Assembly (NCBI GenBank): GCA_947632115.1 | Contig: CANROB010000013.1 | Location: forward strand, 1 to 42,943 | Length of the DNA stretch: 42,943 nucleotides | Source: an uncultured Bacilli bacterium | GTDB taxonomy: Bacteria > Bacillota_I > Bacilli_A > RF39 > UBA660 | Direction of reading: 5' to 3' | Part shown: piece after piece, positions 34,944 through 42,325 of the stretch | Position numbering within the stretch: position 1 is the stretch's first letter | Layout: the number at the start of each line of letters is the position of its first letter | The notes under the pieces: model-generated | What the model saw: the letters and a program-made list of their open reading frames with translations, nothing else | Databases searched by the model: none | What the model was told of the DNA's origin: nothing | Made by a program: the position numbers and the translations under genes

Positions 34944-35441
34944 TTATTGTTTTTCTTCTAAATTTTTAGCATGTAGGTCTAAGCAGATTGCAAAATCTCT
35001 TACAATACCCATTAAACCGCCAGCAAACATAGTAAGTAATCCCTCTCTTGATGGGATAGTAGCCAATTTCTTTAATGTCTCTAAATCTGTAACTTCTCCA
35101 TCGATAAGACCTACCTTAATTTCTAGATTTGGATGCTTTTCAGCAAACTTAGAAACAGCTTTTACTGGTTCTACCGTATCTGCACCAAAAGCAATAACCT
35201 TTGGTCCATTTAATTCCTCTGATAAGTCAATATTTAAAGAAGTTAAAGCACGATTTACTAATGTATTTTTATAAATTTTAAGTTCTGAATTACTTTCTTT
35301 TAAAGCTCTTCTTAATTCCATTGTCTCAGAAACCGTTAATCCATGATTCTCTAAGAAAATGAAAGAACTTGAATTTTTAAAATTCTCTACAATTTCATCA
35401 ATCGTTGCTTGTTTTTGATCTAGTATTTTTTGATTAGCCAT
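34944..35441 (-). CDS. rplJ: Ribosomal protein L10
   Basis: A 165-residue protein that anchors L12 dimers at the stalk base. Family features: N-terminal helix ILDQKQATIDEIVENFKNSSS, NHGLTVSETMELRRALKES and the C-terminal helix for L12 binding. It is autoregulated through the L10 leader upstream (35455-35580). AAGGAGG precedes the start. Confidence 0.96.
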   Translation of the reverse strand: MANQKILDQKQATIDEIVENFKNSSSFIFLENHGLTVSETMELRRALKESNSELKIYKNTLVNRALTSLNIDLSEELNGPKVIAFGADTVEPVKAVSKFAEKHPNLEIKVGLIDGEVTDLETLKKLATIPSREGLLTMFAGGLMGIVRDFAICLDLHAKNLEEKQ

Positions 35442-35454
35442 ATTACACCTCCTT

Positions 35455-35580
35455 ATCTTGTGTAATACCGTTAAAAAGTCCCCACTTACCGTAGGGACTT
35501 TTGAGTTTCTTAATTAAATTAAGTTCCTCGGTAGGATTATTAAAGCTTACACTCCCTACTGTCTACGGTACTATTTCTCG
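35455..35580 (-). ncRNA. L10 leader (ribosomal protein autoregulatory RNA)
   Basis: The minus-strand leader between the rplJ promoter and rplJ contains the known L10-leader parts: TACCGTAGACAGTAGGGA near its 5' end, a CCTACCGAGGAAC segment, and a terminator-like hairpin AAAAGTCCC...GGGACTTTTT (35503-35473). L10 (with L12) binding to such leaders represses the operon in Bacillota. The boundaries are approximate. Confidence 0.85.
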
Positions 35581-35593
35581 TTTTTCACGTGAT

Positions 35594-35622
35594 ATTATAA
35601 CATAATTTTTATTAGATGTAAA
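35594..35622 (-). promoter_or_regulatory. Promoter of rplJ-rplL
   Basis: Minus strand TTTACA (35622-35617), 17-base spacer, TATAAT (35599-35594), with TGT before the -10. It begins right after the rplA stop codon. Confidence 0.8.
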
Positions 35623-35624
35623 TA

Positions 35625-36320
35625 TTAATTTTCAAAACTACTTGTGTCTACTTTAATACCAGGACCCATCGTTGTAGAAATACTAATATTTTTGATATAT
35701 TTTCCTTTTACGGCAGCTGGTTTTGTTTTTACAATAAGAGAAACGAAAGCCTCTAAATTGCCAAGTAATTTATCAGCATCGAAAGATACTTTACCAATAG
35801 AGACAGCAACGTTACCAAAACTATCTGTACGATATTCAACACGCCCCTTTTTAACATCCTCTACTGCTCTTTTCGTATCCATGGTAACTGTACCAGTTTT
35901 AGGGTTTGGCATTAATCCACGAGGTCCTAAAACACGACCAATCTTACCTAACTGTGGCATCATATCAGGAGTAGCAATAATGGTATCAAAATCGAACCAG
36001 TTTTCTTTTTCGATTTTTTCAATCATGTCAGTATCTCCTACATAATCAGCTCCAGCTTCTTTTGCTTGATTAGCTTGTTCTCCTTTTGCAAGAACAAGAA
36101 CTCTTTTTACTTTACCAACACCATTTGGTAAAACAGTAGCGCCACGTAACTGTTGATCAGCTTTTTTTGTATCAAGGTTTAAACGTAGTACTAACTCTAC
36201 TGTCTCATCAAATTTTGCAGTACCAGTTTCTTTTACTAGTTTAACAGCTTCTTCTTTTGTATATACTTTTCCTTTTTCAACTTTAGATGAAGCTTCTACA
36301 TATTTTTTTCCTTTTTTCAT
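35625..36320 (-). CDS. rplA: Ribosomal protein L1
   Basis: A 231-residue protein of the L1 stalk. Signatures: [21 protein letters not shown] and [10 protein letters not shown]. It helps release of deacylated tRNA and represses its own operon in many bacteria. AGGAGGTT precedes the start. It is encoded 89 bases after rplK, and that gap holds a GTGGGAG-type motif (36354-36379) that may be an L1 target. Confidence 0.97.
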   Translation of the reverse strand: MKKGKKYVEASSKVEKGKVYTKEEAVKLVKETGTAKFDETVELVLRLNLDTKKADQQLRGATVLPNGVGKVKRVLVLAKGEQANQAKEAGADYVGDTDMIEKIEKENWFDFDTIIATPDMMPQLGKIGRVLGPRGLMPNPKTGTVTMDTKRAVEDVKKGRVEYRTDSFGNVAVSIGKVSFDADKLLGNLEAFVSLIVKTKPAAVKGKYIKNISISTTMGPGIKVDTSSFEN

Positions 36321-36353
36321 ATTTTAACCTCCTTGTGTGGTATTGATGGAAAA

Positions 36354-36379
36354 TGTGGAATGCGGATTTTCCTCCCACA
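36354..36379 (-). promoter_or_regulatory. Candidate L1-binding hairpin before rplA
   Basis: On the minus strand TGTGGGAGGA...CCACA (36379-36354) forms a hairpin with GTGG/CCAC pairing. A similar GTGGGAGA...CCACGG lies before rplK (36859-36897). L1 operons are controlled by such motifs. Confidence 0.45.
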
Positions 36380-36409
36380 TAGGACACCCTATGCTTTTAT
36401 TACTATCAA

Positions 36410-36832
36410 TTATTCTTCAATAGAAACGCCCATATTTTTGGCAGTTCCTTCAACAATCTTAATGGCTTCTTCAACAGAGTAGCAGTTAAGATCTGGTAAT
36501 TTAATTTCAGCAATTTCTCTTACTTGTGCTTTGGTTAACTTACCGACAATTCCCTTACTACCAGTTGCTGAACCCTTTTTAATGTTTCCAACTTTTTTAA
36601 TAAGGAATGCAGTTGGTGGAGTCTTAATTACAAAGCTGAACGTTCTATCTTCATAAACAGAAATTTCAACTGGTAAAATATCTCCCATTTTATCTTTAGT
36701 TGCATCATTATATTTTGTACAAAACTCTTGTAAATTAATTCCAGCAGGTCCTAATACTGTTCCAACTGGTGGAGCAGGTGTAGCTTTTCCCGCAGGAATT
36801 TGTAGTTTAATCTTTTTAACTAATTGTGCCAC
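36410..36832 (-). CDS. rplK: Ribosomal protein L11
   Basis: A 140-residue protein of the GTPase-associated centre. KIKLQIPAGKATPAPPVG (about 7-24) is the strongly conserved N-terminal segment; the C-terminal part DLNCYSVEEAIKIVEGTAKNMG is also typical. The GTG start at 36832 (MAQLVKKIK) is chosen because AGGAGG lies eight bases upstream; a GTG at 36841 lies too close to that site. An L1-type motif sits in the leader. Confidence 0.95.
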   Translation of the reverse strand: MAQLVKKIKLQIPAGKATPAPPVGTVLGPAGINLQEFCTKYNDATKDKMGDILPVEISVYEDRTFSFVIKTPPTAFLIKKVGNIKKGSATGSKGIVGKLTKAQVREIAEIKLPDLNCYSVEEAIKIVEGTAKNMGVSIEE

Positions 36833-36858
36833 GAAAAACACCTCCTATACCTTTTTCG

Positions 36859-36897
36859 CCGTGGTTCTAATGAATCCGCTATTAACAAATCTCCCAC
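36859..36897 (-). promoter_or_regulatory. Candidate L1-binding motif before rplK
   Basis: Minus strand GTGGGAGAT...AACCACGG (36897-36859), matching the L1 target pattern in rplK leaders. It lies between the nusG terminator and rplK. Confidence 0.5.
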
Positions 36898-36898
36898 T

Positions 36899-36923
36899 AA
36901 AAACTATATGAAAATTCATATAG
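36899..36923 (-). terminator. Terminator between nusG and rplK
   Basis: Minus strand CTATATGAA and TTCATATAG (36923-36915, 36912-36904) with a TT turn, then five T. It separates secE-nusG from rplK-rplA. Confidence 0.8.
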
Positions 36924-36965
36924 CCCTTTCATAATAACATAAAAATACCATTTTGTAAACATTTT

Positions 36966-37502
36966 TTAATTGGATTTCTCGATTTCCGTGAATTCTACTT
37001 CAACAATGGTTTCTTGACCAAATAAATCAAGAGCAACTTCTAATTTCTGACTAGCAAGATCAATACTTCTTACCTTACCAAACATATTGGCAAATGCTCC
37101 ACTGATAACACGAACAGTATCTCCTTCTTTGATTTCATTACCGATATCAAGTCTACTCATACCCATGTTACCTAAAATCTTATCTACTTCTTGTGGCGTT
37201 AATGGAAATGGTTTTGCTCCCTTACCAGAAGATCCGATAAATCCTGTAACACCTGGAGTATTACGAACGATAAACCAAGCTTCATCGGTCATAACCATCT
37301 CAACGAGGATATATCCAGGAAACATTTTTGTTACTTTTTCCTTTTCTACCCCATCTTTTACTTCAATCGTTTTTTGTTCTGGCACGACAACACGGAAAAT
37401 ATAATCTTCCATTCCCATCGTACTAGCACGCATTTCTAGTTTTTCTTTTACCTTATTCTCATGTCCAGAATAAGTATTTACAACATACCATTCTTTTTCC
37501 AT
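36966..37502 (-). CDS. nusG: Transcription termination/antitermination factor NusG
   Basis: A 178-residue NusG with the N-terminal NGN domain (KEWYVVNTYSGHENKVKEKL; FPGYILVEM) and the C-terminal KOW domain (GDTVRVISGAFANMFGKV). It binds RNA polymerase and affects pausing. It starts in the one-base overlap with secE (TAATG), so it is coupled to it. It ends at the terminator at 36899-36923. Confidence 0.97.
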   Translation of the reverse strand: MEKEWYVVNTYSGHENKVKEKLEMRASTMGMEDYIFRVVVPEQKTIEVKDGVEKEKVTKMFPGYILVEMVMTDEAWFIVRNTPGVTGFIGSSGKGAKPFPLTPQEVDKILGNMGMSRLDIGNEIKEGDTVRVISGAFANMFGKVRSIDLASQKLEVALDLFGQETIVEVEFTEIEKSN

Positions 37503-37690
37503 TATTGAAACACCTTCACAATAGCACCAAGAATTGCGTCACTAGCAACAAAGAAAAGTGCAAAGACTAAAATAAGCGTAATCGTAGCTGTAGAATACTT
37601 TACCATTTCTTTTTTATTTGGCCATCTTACCTTTCCCATTTCTTTTTTTACACCGACGATAAATTGTGCAAATTTCTTCATTTTCTCCAC
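37502..37690 (-). CDS. secE: Protein translocase subunit SecE
   Basis: A 62-residue single-helix SecE. The amphipathic segment VGVKKEMGKVRWPNKKEMVKYS precedes one membrane helix (about 35-55). It is part of the SecYEG channel. Preceded by GGTGGAG at good distance. The ribosomal protein gene rpmG, which commonly lies just upstream in Bacilli, is not here; the gap of 150 bases holds a promoter with an inverted repeat (37735-37773). Confidence 0.93.
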   Translation of the reverse strand: MEKMKKFAQFIVGVKKEMGKVRWPNKKEMVKYSTATITLILVFALFFVASDAILGAIVKVFQ

Positions 37691-37734
37691 CTTATCCTTT
37701 CCGTTTTTATTTCAAAATAAAAACACCTTTTCGT

Positions 37735-37773
37735 GTTGACAATAATGTATCATAAAGTTTTCTTATTGTCAAC
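37735..37773 (-). promoter_or_regulatory. Promoter of secE-nusG inside an inverted repeat
   Basis: Minus strand TTGACA (37772-37767), 17-base spacer, TACATT (37749-37744), with TGA before the -10. GTTGACAATAA (37735-37745) and TTATTGTCAAC (37763-37773) are perfect 11-bp arms 17 bases apart, covering the -35 and the -10/start region. Confidence 0.65.
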
Positions 37774-37821
37774 AAAACAAAACGATTTCTGTTTCTTTTC
37801 AAGTAAATATCCTACCAAGAA

Positions 37822-37859
37822 AAAGAAAAAAAGTCAAAACTAGCCTAATTTTGACTTTT
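37822..37859 (-). terminator. Terminator of the SDR gene
   Basis: Minus strand AAAAGTCAAAA and TTTTGACTTTT (37859-37849, 37839-37829) pair, then TTTCTTTTT. The SDR stop codon lies in the loop. Confidence 0.85.
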
Positions 37860-38592
37860 GAACTCGATAAATGAATTTTAGTTTTAGTTTTAAAGGACTA
37901 AACTTAGATAAGTAATAACCACATTTCATCTTCCAACCTGGAATAATGACTAATTTTCTTTGGAACATCTTTCGAATGGCATAAGACGCAACATACTCAC
38001 TACTTAAACTAGACATCTTAAATTCCACTTTGGCAACTTTGTTAAATTCAGTATCAACAGGTCCAGGGCATAAGCAACCAACATAAACCTTACTTTTTTC
38101 TTTTCTCAATTCCTCATAAAGTGCCATGGTTAAAGAGTAAACATAACCCTTTGTAGAATAATAAGTAGCCATCAAAGGACCAGGTTGAAAAGCTGCAGAA
38201 GAAGCTACATTCAAAATATATCCTTTATTTTCCTCTTTAAACTTTTTTAAAAATAATTTGGTTAACGTATGAACTGCTTTTACGTTTAAATCTATCATAT
38301 CTAATTCTTTATCCAAAGAAGTCTCTGTAAAATCTCCGGCAAGACCAAAACCAGCATTATTAATCACGATATCAATATCTTGTGTTTTCACCTGATCAAA
38401 AAGTTTTGCACAATTAAAGGTGCTTCCTAAATCAAAAGGAATGATTTGCACATTTGTGTGCAAAGATTTTTTTAAACTTTCTAATCTCGTTTTTCTTCTT
38501 GCCACTAAAATGAGGTCATAACCTCGATTACTAAGTTCTACAGCCATAGCCGCTCCTATTCCAGAAGAGGCTCCTGTTATTAACGCCTTCAT
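37840..38592 (-). CDS. Short-chain dehydrogenase/reductase
   Basis: A 250-residue classical SDR oxidoreductase. NAD(P)-binding TGASSGIG (6-13), structural NNAGFG, catalytic Ser in NVASSAAF and catalytic YxxxK as YYSTKG (Tyr-x-x-x-Lys: YSTK). R in LVARRK suggests NADP(H). The C-terminus is rich in basic residues and may bind the membrane. It sits between sigH and secE, where rpmG usually lies. It has its own promoter (TTGCAT-17-TATAAT, 38610-38638) and terminator, so it is a separate unit. Substrate unknown. Confidence 0.9.
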   Translation of the reverse strand: MKALITGASSGIGAAMAVELSNRGYDLILVARRKTRLESLKKSLHTNVQIIPFDLGSTFNCAKLFDQVKTQDIDIVINNAGFGLAGDFTETSLDKELDMIDLNVKAVHTLTKLFLKKFKEENKGYILNVASSAAFQPGPLMATYYSTKGYVYSLTMALYEELRKEKSKVYVGCLCPGPVDTEFNKVAKVEFKMSSLSSEYVASYAIRKMFQRKLVIIPGWKMKCGYYLSKFSPLKLKLKFIYRVQKSKLG

Positions 38593-38609
38593 ACCATCAC
38601 CCTATTTTC

Positions 38610-38638
38610 ATTATATAGAAATTAAAACAGGAATGCAA
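38610..38638 (-). promoter_or_regulatory. Promoter of the SDR gene
   Basis: Minus strand TTGCAT (38638-38633), 17-base spacer, TATAAT (38615-38610), without a TG before the -10. It starts at the sigH stop codon. Confidence 0.75.
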
Positions 38639-38644
38639 GGCATT

Positions 38645-39253
38645 TTAAATGTCTTCTTTTAATTGTTCTTTTACCTTCGCTTTAATACGCTGAATCGCAT
38701 TATCCACTTGTTTTTTATCTTTTTCTAAAAGAGTTGCAATCTCGCGATAACTAAAAGAGCCTAACATTAATTCAAACACTTGCCATTCAAAATCGGTTAA
38801 CTTTAAACGAATTCGTTCGATTAATTTTTCTGTTACTAGGGCATCCATAATAATTTCCTCAGGATTCGCGCTAGTATCTTTTAAAATTTTATCAAAAGAA
38901 GTATCCTCTTCTTCGACATCTAACGAAATCGAATCATTTAAAGCTTTATGTTTTAACCTTTTAGCAGATACAATCACACTAATTAGTCTTCTTTCAATAC
39001 AAGTCTTAGCATAGGTATAAAAAGAATTATCTTTTTGTTCATTAAAATAATCAATAGCATGATTTAATCCGATAAACCCCTCTTGCATTAAATCACTTTT
39101 TTCTAAACCAATATGCTGACAAGAAGGTAACATGCGTGAAACAATAGTAGCAATTAAGGGTTCATATTTTTTTAATAAAATATTTCTCGCTTCTTCTGAT
39201 GATTCATAGGCATAAGAGATTAATTCATAATCGTTATAATCTTGATAATCCAT
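38645..39253 (-). CDS. sigH: RNA polymerase sigma factor SigH
   Basis: A 202-residue sigma-70 family factor. Region 2 KSDLMQEGFIGLNHAIDYF, FYTYAKTCIERRLISVIVSAKRLKHKALNDSISLD and region 4 FSYREIATLLEKDKKQVDNAIQRIKAKVKEQL are characteristic of SigH, which starts sporulation (spo0A, spoIIA and others). Gene order mrnC-rlmB-sigH is that of Bacilli. It starts after a GGGGG site and lies one base after the rlmB stop. Confidence 0.93.
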   Translation of the reverse strand: MDYQDYNDYELISYAYESSEEARNILLKKYEPLIATIVSRMLPSCQHIGLEKSDLMQEGFIGLNHAIDYFNEQKDNSFYTYAKTCIERRLISVIVSAKRLKHKALNDSISLDVEEEDTSFDKILKDTSANPEEIIMDALVTEKLIERIRLKLTDFEWQVFELMLGSFSYREIATLLEKDKKQVDNAIQRIKAKVKEQLKEDI

Positions 39254-39254
39254 T

Positions 39255-39953
39255 TTACCCCCTTCTAGACTTCATGGCCTCAAAAACAATAATAGCTGTT
39301 GCCACAGAAGCATTTAAACTATTGACTGTTCCCTGCATAGGAATAGAAGCAATAAAATCGCAATTTTCCCGAACCAATCGACTCATTCCTTTTCCCTCGT
39401 TTCCACAAACAACAACAATTTTTCCACGATAATCAAGGGTAGTATAATCTTCCCCTTCCATATCGGTTCCAAAAACCCAAAAGCCCTCTTTTTTTAATTC
39501 TTTTAGCGTATTGACTAAATTCGTGACTTTTGCAATTTTTACTTTTTCCGTAGTTCCCACACTTGTTTTTACAACTGTTCCATTTACTTCCACACTGCGA
39601 TCACTTGGAATAATAATACCATCAACACCAGCTGCCTCACAAGTTCTAATAATTGCTCCAAAATTATGAGGGTCTTCAATATGATCTAAAACAACTAAAA
39701 AAGGATTTTCTTTTGTGAGTAATTCTTCTAAAGTAGCATATTGGTAATCTTCTATTTCTAAAATAATTCCTTGATGAAGTCCATTTACTTTTTTATCTAA
39801 TTCTCTTTTTAAAAGATAATCAGTGGGAATTCTTTCTTCTTTTAATCTTTGTAAAAGACTTTTTTCACGAAAATCTTTATCCACAAATGCTTTTTTTATT
39901 TTATTAGGGTGTAAAAGTGCTTCTTCAGCTACATTCTTACCAAATATATACAT
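39255..39953 (-). CDS. rlmB: 23S rRNA (guanosine-2'-O-)-methyltransferase RlmB-like
   Basis: A 232-residue SPOUT (TrmH) methyltransferase. N-terminal substrate-binding domain (FGKNVAEEALLHP) and C-terminal knot: LDHIEDPHNFGAIIRTCEAAGVDG, VVCGNEGKGMSRLVRENCD and IPMQGTVNSLNASVATAI. It methylates the ribose of a 23S rRNA guanosine. It ends one base before the sigH start; mrnC is eleven bases upstream. Confidence 0.95.
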   Translation of the reverse strand: MYIFGKNVAEEALLHPNKIKKAFVDKDFREKSLLQRLKEERIPTDYLLKRELDKKVNGLHQGIILEIEDYQYATLEELLTKENPFLVVLDHIEDPHNFGAIIRTCEAAGVDGIIIPSDRSVEVNGTVVKTSVGTTEKVKIAKVTNLVNTLKELKKEGFWVFGTDMEGEDYTTLDYRGKIVVVCGNEGKGMSRLVRENCDFIASIPMQGTVNSLNASVATAIIVFEAMKSRRG

Positions 39954-39964
39954 AGAATTCCTCC

Positions 39965-40342
39965 TTAGTCTTCTTCCAAAATAAAATTCATCAACTGTTT
40001 TACGCGTTCTTGTTTTTGTTCTAAATAAAGATACCCAATCAAAGCTTCTAAACCGGTTGCTTGCTTATAGGTAATAATATCTGTATTTTTCGGACTAGCA
40101 TGACTTTTGTGATTTCTGGCTCTTGAAACGATTTCTAATTCCTCATCCGTAAGTAGAGAACTTTCTATCATTTTTTTTAAATACTTTGCTTGGCCACGTG
40201 CACTCACATATTTTGTTGCCTCTTTTTGTAACTCATTTACTTTTTCGATGCCTTTCTTAAAAAGATATTCTCGAACATAAATTTCATACACACTATCTCC
40301 TACATAAGCCATCGCTAAAACATTTCGAAATCTGTTATCCAT
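39965..40342 (-). CDS. mrnC: Mini-ribonuclease III
   Basis: A 125-residue mini-RNase III without double-stranded-RNA-binding domain, which matures 23S rRNA in Bacilli. Catalytic signature AMAYVGDSVYEIYVR (about 9-23) and ATGLEALIGYLYL near the C-terminus. The start at 40342 (MDNRFRNVLA) is chosen because GGTGAG precedes it; the frame is open to 40393. An extended -10 lies at 40362-40370 (TGTTATAAT). Confidence 0.94.
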   Translation of the reverse strand: MDNRFRNVLAMAYVGDSVYEIYVREYLFKKGIEKVNELQKEATKYVSARGQAKYLKKMIESSLLTDEELEIVSRARNHKSHASPKNTDIITYKQATGLEALIGYLYLEQKQERVKQLMNFILEED

Positions 40343-40361
40343 ACTCACCAACTTCTTTTCA

Positions 40362-40370
40362 ATTATAACA
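40362..40370 (-). promoter_or_regulatory. Extended -10 promoter of mrnC-rlmB-sigH
   Basis: Minus strand TGTTATAAT (40370-40362), 19 bases before the chosen mrnC start. The -35 region is T-rich and overlaps the T-run of the rbgA terminator. Confidence 0.55.
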
Positions 40371-40379
40371 TCTCCCAAT

Positions 40380-40408
40380 AAAAAAGAAAACAAATTTCCT
40401 TGTTTTCT
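40380..40408 (-). terminator. Terminator of rbgA
   Basis: Minus strand AGAAAACAA and TTGTTTTCT (40408-40400, 40393-40385) around a six-base loop, then five T. Confidence 0.8.
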
Positions 40409-40414
40409 CCAAAA

Positions 40415-41305
40415 TTAAAAAACTACATTTTCTATTCTATCAAAAGTAATTTCTTCTATATTTCCTGACTTAATATCATTCATAACTACCGCATAAACTT
40501 TATCATAATCAACACATCCCCCACGGACGATACAACCTCTTTTTTTCCCAATCACTTCTAGTGCCTCTTCATAGGTATCTTCTGTAATAGAACGAATTCC
40601 ATACCGACTCTCTAATTTTTCAGGATAATATTTTTTTAACGTACTTAAAATATAATAAACCACACGATTGATTGGAAGAATTTCTTCTTTAATAGAAGTT
40701 AAAGATGCAAGGTTATAAGCTACCTCTTTCTCTTCTAGTTTTGGCCAAAGGATACCTGGACTATCTAATAATTCTAAAGTTTCTCCAATACGAATCCAAT
40801 TTAAATCTTTCGTTACACCAGGCTTATTTCCAACCCCTACTACTTTCTTACCAACTAAACGATTAATAAGCGTACTTTTACCAACATTAGGAGCGCCCAC
40901 TACTAACACGCGAATTTTTCGCTTATTCATTCCTTTATTCATTCGCTCTATCATTTTCGTCTGCATAAATTGTTCCGTTAATTCGATTAAATCATTTAAA
41001 TTTTTCTTCTTCTCTAAATCAACTGGAAATACTTTATATCCCATCTCTTCGTAATAAGAAATAAACTTAGAAGTCTCTTTCTTATCACATAAATCCATCT
41101 TCGTCATCACAATAATTCTTGGTTTTCCTTTAATATAATTATCGATATCTCTTACCTTAGAAGAATATGGCATTCTAGCATCGACAACTTCATAAACTAC
41201 ATCGATGAAATTCATATTTTCCATAATAAGTCGTTTTGTTTTTGCCATGTGTCCTGGATACCAGTTGATACTCGTTTTTGGGAAACTTTTTTCTTCATTT
41301 GACAT
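40415..41305 (-). CDS. rbgA: Ribosome biogenesis GTPase RbgA (YlqF)
   Basis: A 296-residue circularly permuted GTPase needed for late 50S assembly. Motif order G4-G5-G1-G3: TKMDL near residue 76, then GAPNVGKST (G1) and LDSPG (G3). N-terminal INWYPGHMAKTKR is the family start. The start at 41305 (MSNEEKS) is one base after the stop of the broken KilA-N gene; an earlier ATG at 41326 overlaps that gene. AAAGGTAGTG lies before 41305. Confidence 0.92.
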   Translation of the reverse strand: MSNEEKSFPKTSINWYPGHMAKTKRLIMENMNFIDVVYEVVDARMPYSSKVRDIDNYIKGKPRIIVMTKMDLCDKKETSKFISYYEEMGYKVFPVDLEKKKNLNDLIELTEQFMQTKMIERMNKGMNKRKIRVLVVGAPNVGKSTLINRLVGKKVVGVGNKPGVTKDLNWIRIGETLELLDSPGILWPKLEEKEVAYNLASLTSIKEEILPINRVVYYILSTLKKYYPEKLESRYGIRSITEDTYEEALEVIGKKRGCIVRGGCVDYDKVYAVVMNDIKSGNIEEITFDRIENVVF

Positions 41306-41306
41306 T

Positions 41307-42148
41307 TTAATCACTACCTTTTTCATTTAATAATTTAATTTTTTCAGCATTATTTAGAATATCCAATTGATATTTACATATATCGCTTAATATTTCAAAT
41401 CTCTCTTCTTTTGATTTTCCTTCTTTAATTAACTCAGCATTATGTGATTCTAAATTAGATAAAACAGTTAATTCATTAATTGTTGCATAATCTCTTACAT
41501 TTGAATTTTTTGCTAACTCTGGATTTAATTCTCTCCATTTTTTAGCAGTAGTATGGAATAATATTACATTAAGAATATCTGCTTCTTCAGCATATTTTAA
41601 CCATTCTTTATTTTTATAAAAATCATTATCAGGTAAGATGTAATTTTTAATTGCATCTGTATGAATTAAATAATTATTCTTTGTAAGTATTCTTTTTACA
41701 TCCCATTCTCTATTTTGATTTTCTAACTCTTTTAATCTTTCAAATTCTTTTATTAAATATAATTTAAAAACTGGACTTATTGCAGATGCAAATTCAAATG
41801 CTATGTCTTTATGTGATATGTTCCACCATATTTACCACGTTTTGAATATATGCCAATAGCATTTGTTTTTTCGCACCATTCAGTAACACTTAAAGTAAAT
41901 GTATGAAGTCCAGCACTTTTTCTAAACCCGTCGAATTCGACGAAATTAAAATTTGGATTATAAATAGATTCCCATGTTCCTAAAAACTCTAGAGTAATTC
42001 TATTCCTTAACCAATTTCTAATCACATCATCAGCTTTTGATTTTCCTTCTTTAAATTTACCAAAATCAGAAATGCAAATATAATCATTATCATCTATATT
42101 TGTAACATTTATTTTAATATTTTGGACTTCTAAAATTTTATTAGACAT
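41307..42148 (-). pseudogene. KilA-N domain protein, broken by a single-base frameshift
   Basis: The N-terminal frame (42148 to 41801) encodes a KilA-N domain (DYICISDFGKF, DVIRNWLRNRITLEFLG, WCEKTNAIGIYSKRGKYGGTY) and then hits a stop. The continuation lies in the next frame from about 41813: HKDIAFEFASAISPVFKLYL...EF to 41307. Relatives read G-G-T-Y-A-H-K-D-I-A-F-E-F-A, so one G is missing between 41816 and 41815. Restored, the protein would have about 280 residues. KilA-N proteins are DNA-binding proteins of phages and mobile elements. AGGAGGTGA precedes the start. A sequencing error is the alternative explanation. Confidence 0.85.
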
Positions 42149-42183
42149 ATATTCACCTCCTAATTTAAATCAAACATATTTGG

Positions 42184-42211
42184 AATATAACATTTTTTTC
42201 AAAAATGTAAA
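42184..42211 (-). promoter_or_regulatory. Promoter of the KilA-N gene with a palindrome in its spacer
   Basis: Minus strand TTTACA (42211-42206), 16-base spacer, TATATT (42189-42184), with TGT before the -10. The spacer holds ACATTTTT-3-AAAAATGT (42190-42208), a possible operator. Confidence 0.5.
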
Positions 42212-42232
42212 AACTTTTTTGGACAATCTCCT

Positions 42233-42307
42233 TTATTTATAAGGAGTTGTTAAGGTGTTTCCATAAATCCGTATCGCACAGTTGATGTTTGTTTTATTTT
42301 CATTCAT
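42233..42307 (-). CDS. Very small ORF, 24 codons
   Basis: Minus-strand ATG at 42307 encodes 24 residues beginning MNENKTNINCAIRIYG and ends with TAA at 42233. GGAAGTGAT lies six bases before the start, so translation is plausible. It follows the dinD stop by 18 bases. The 3' end forms a hairpin, ACAACTCCTT / AAGGAGATTGT (42249-42222), covering the stop. No family recognised; a leader peptide or small partner protein are possibilities. Confidence 0.45.
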   Translation of the reverse strand: MNENKTNINCAIRIYGNTLTTPYK

Positions 42308-42325
42308 TTTTATCACTTCCATAAA

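Noticed and set aside
35644..36045. Plus-strand frame of 133 codons opposite rplA
   Set aside because: Antisense shadow of a conserved ribosomal gene.
41305..41326. Longer start for rbgA at 41326
   Set aside because: It overlaps the end of the KilA-N gene, and the family's conserved start plus AAAGGTAGTG favour 41305, though 41326 cannot be fully excluded.
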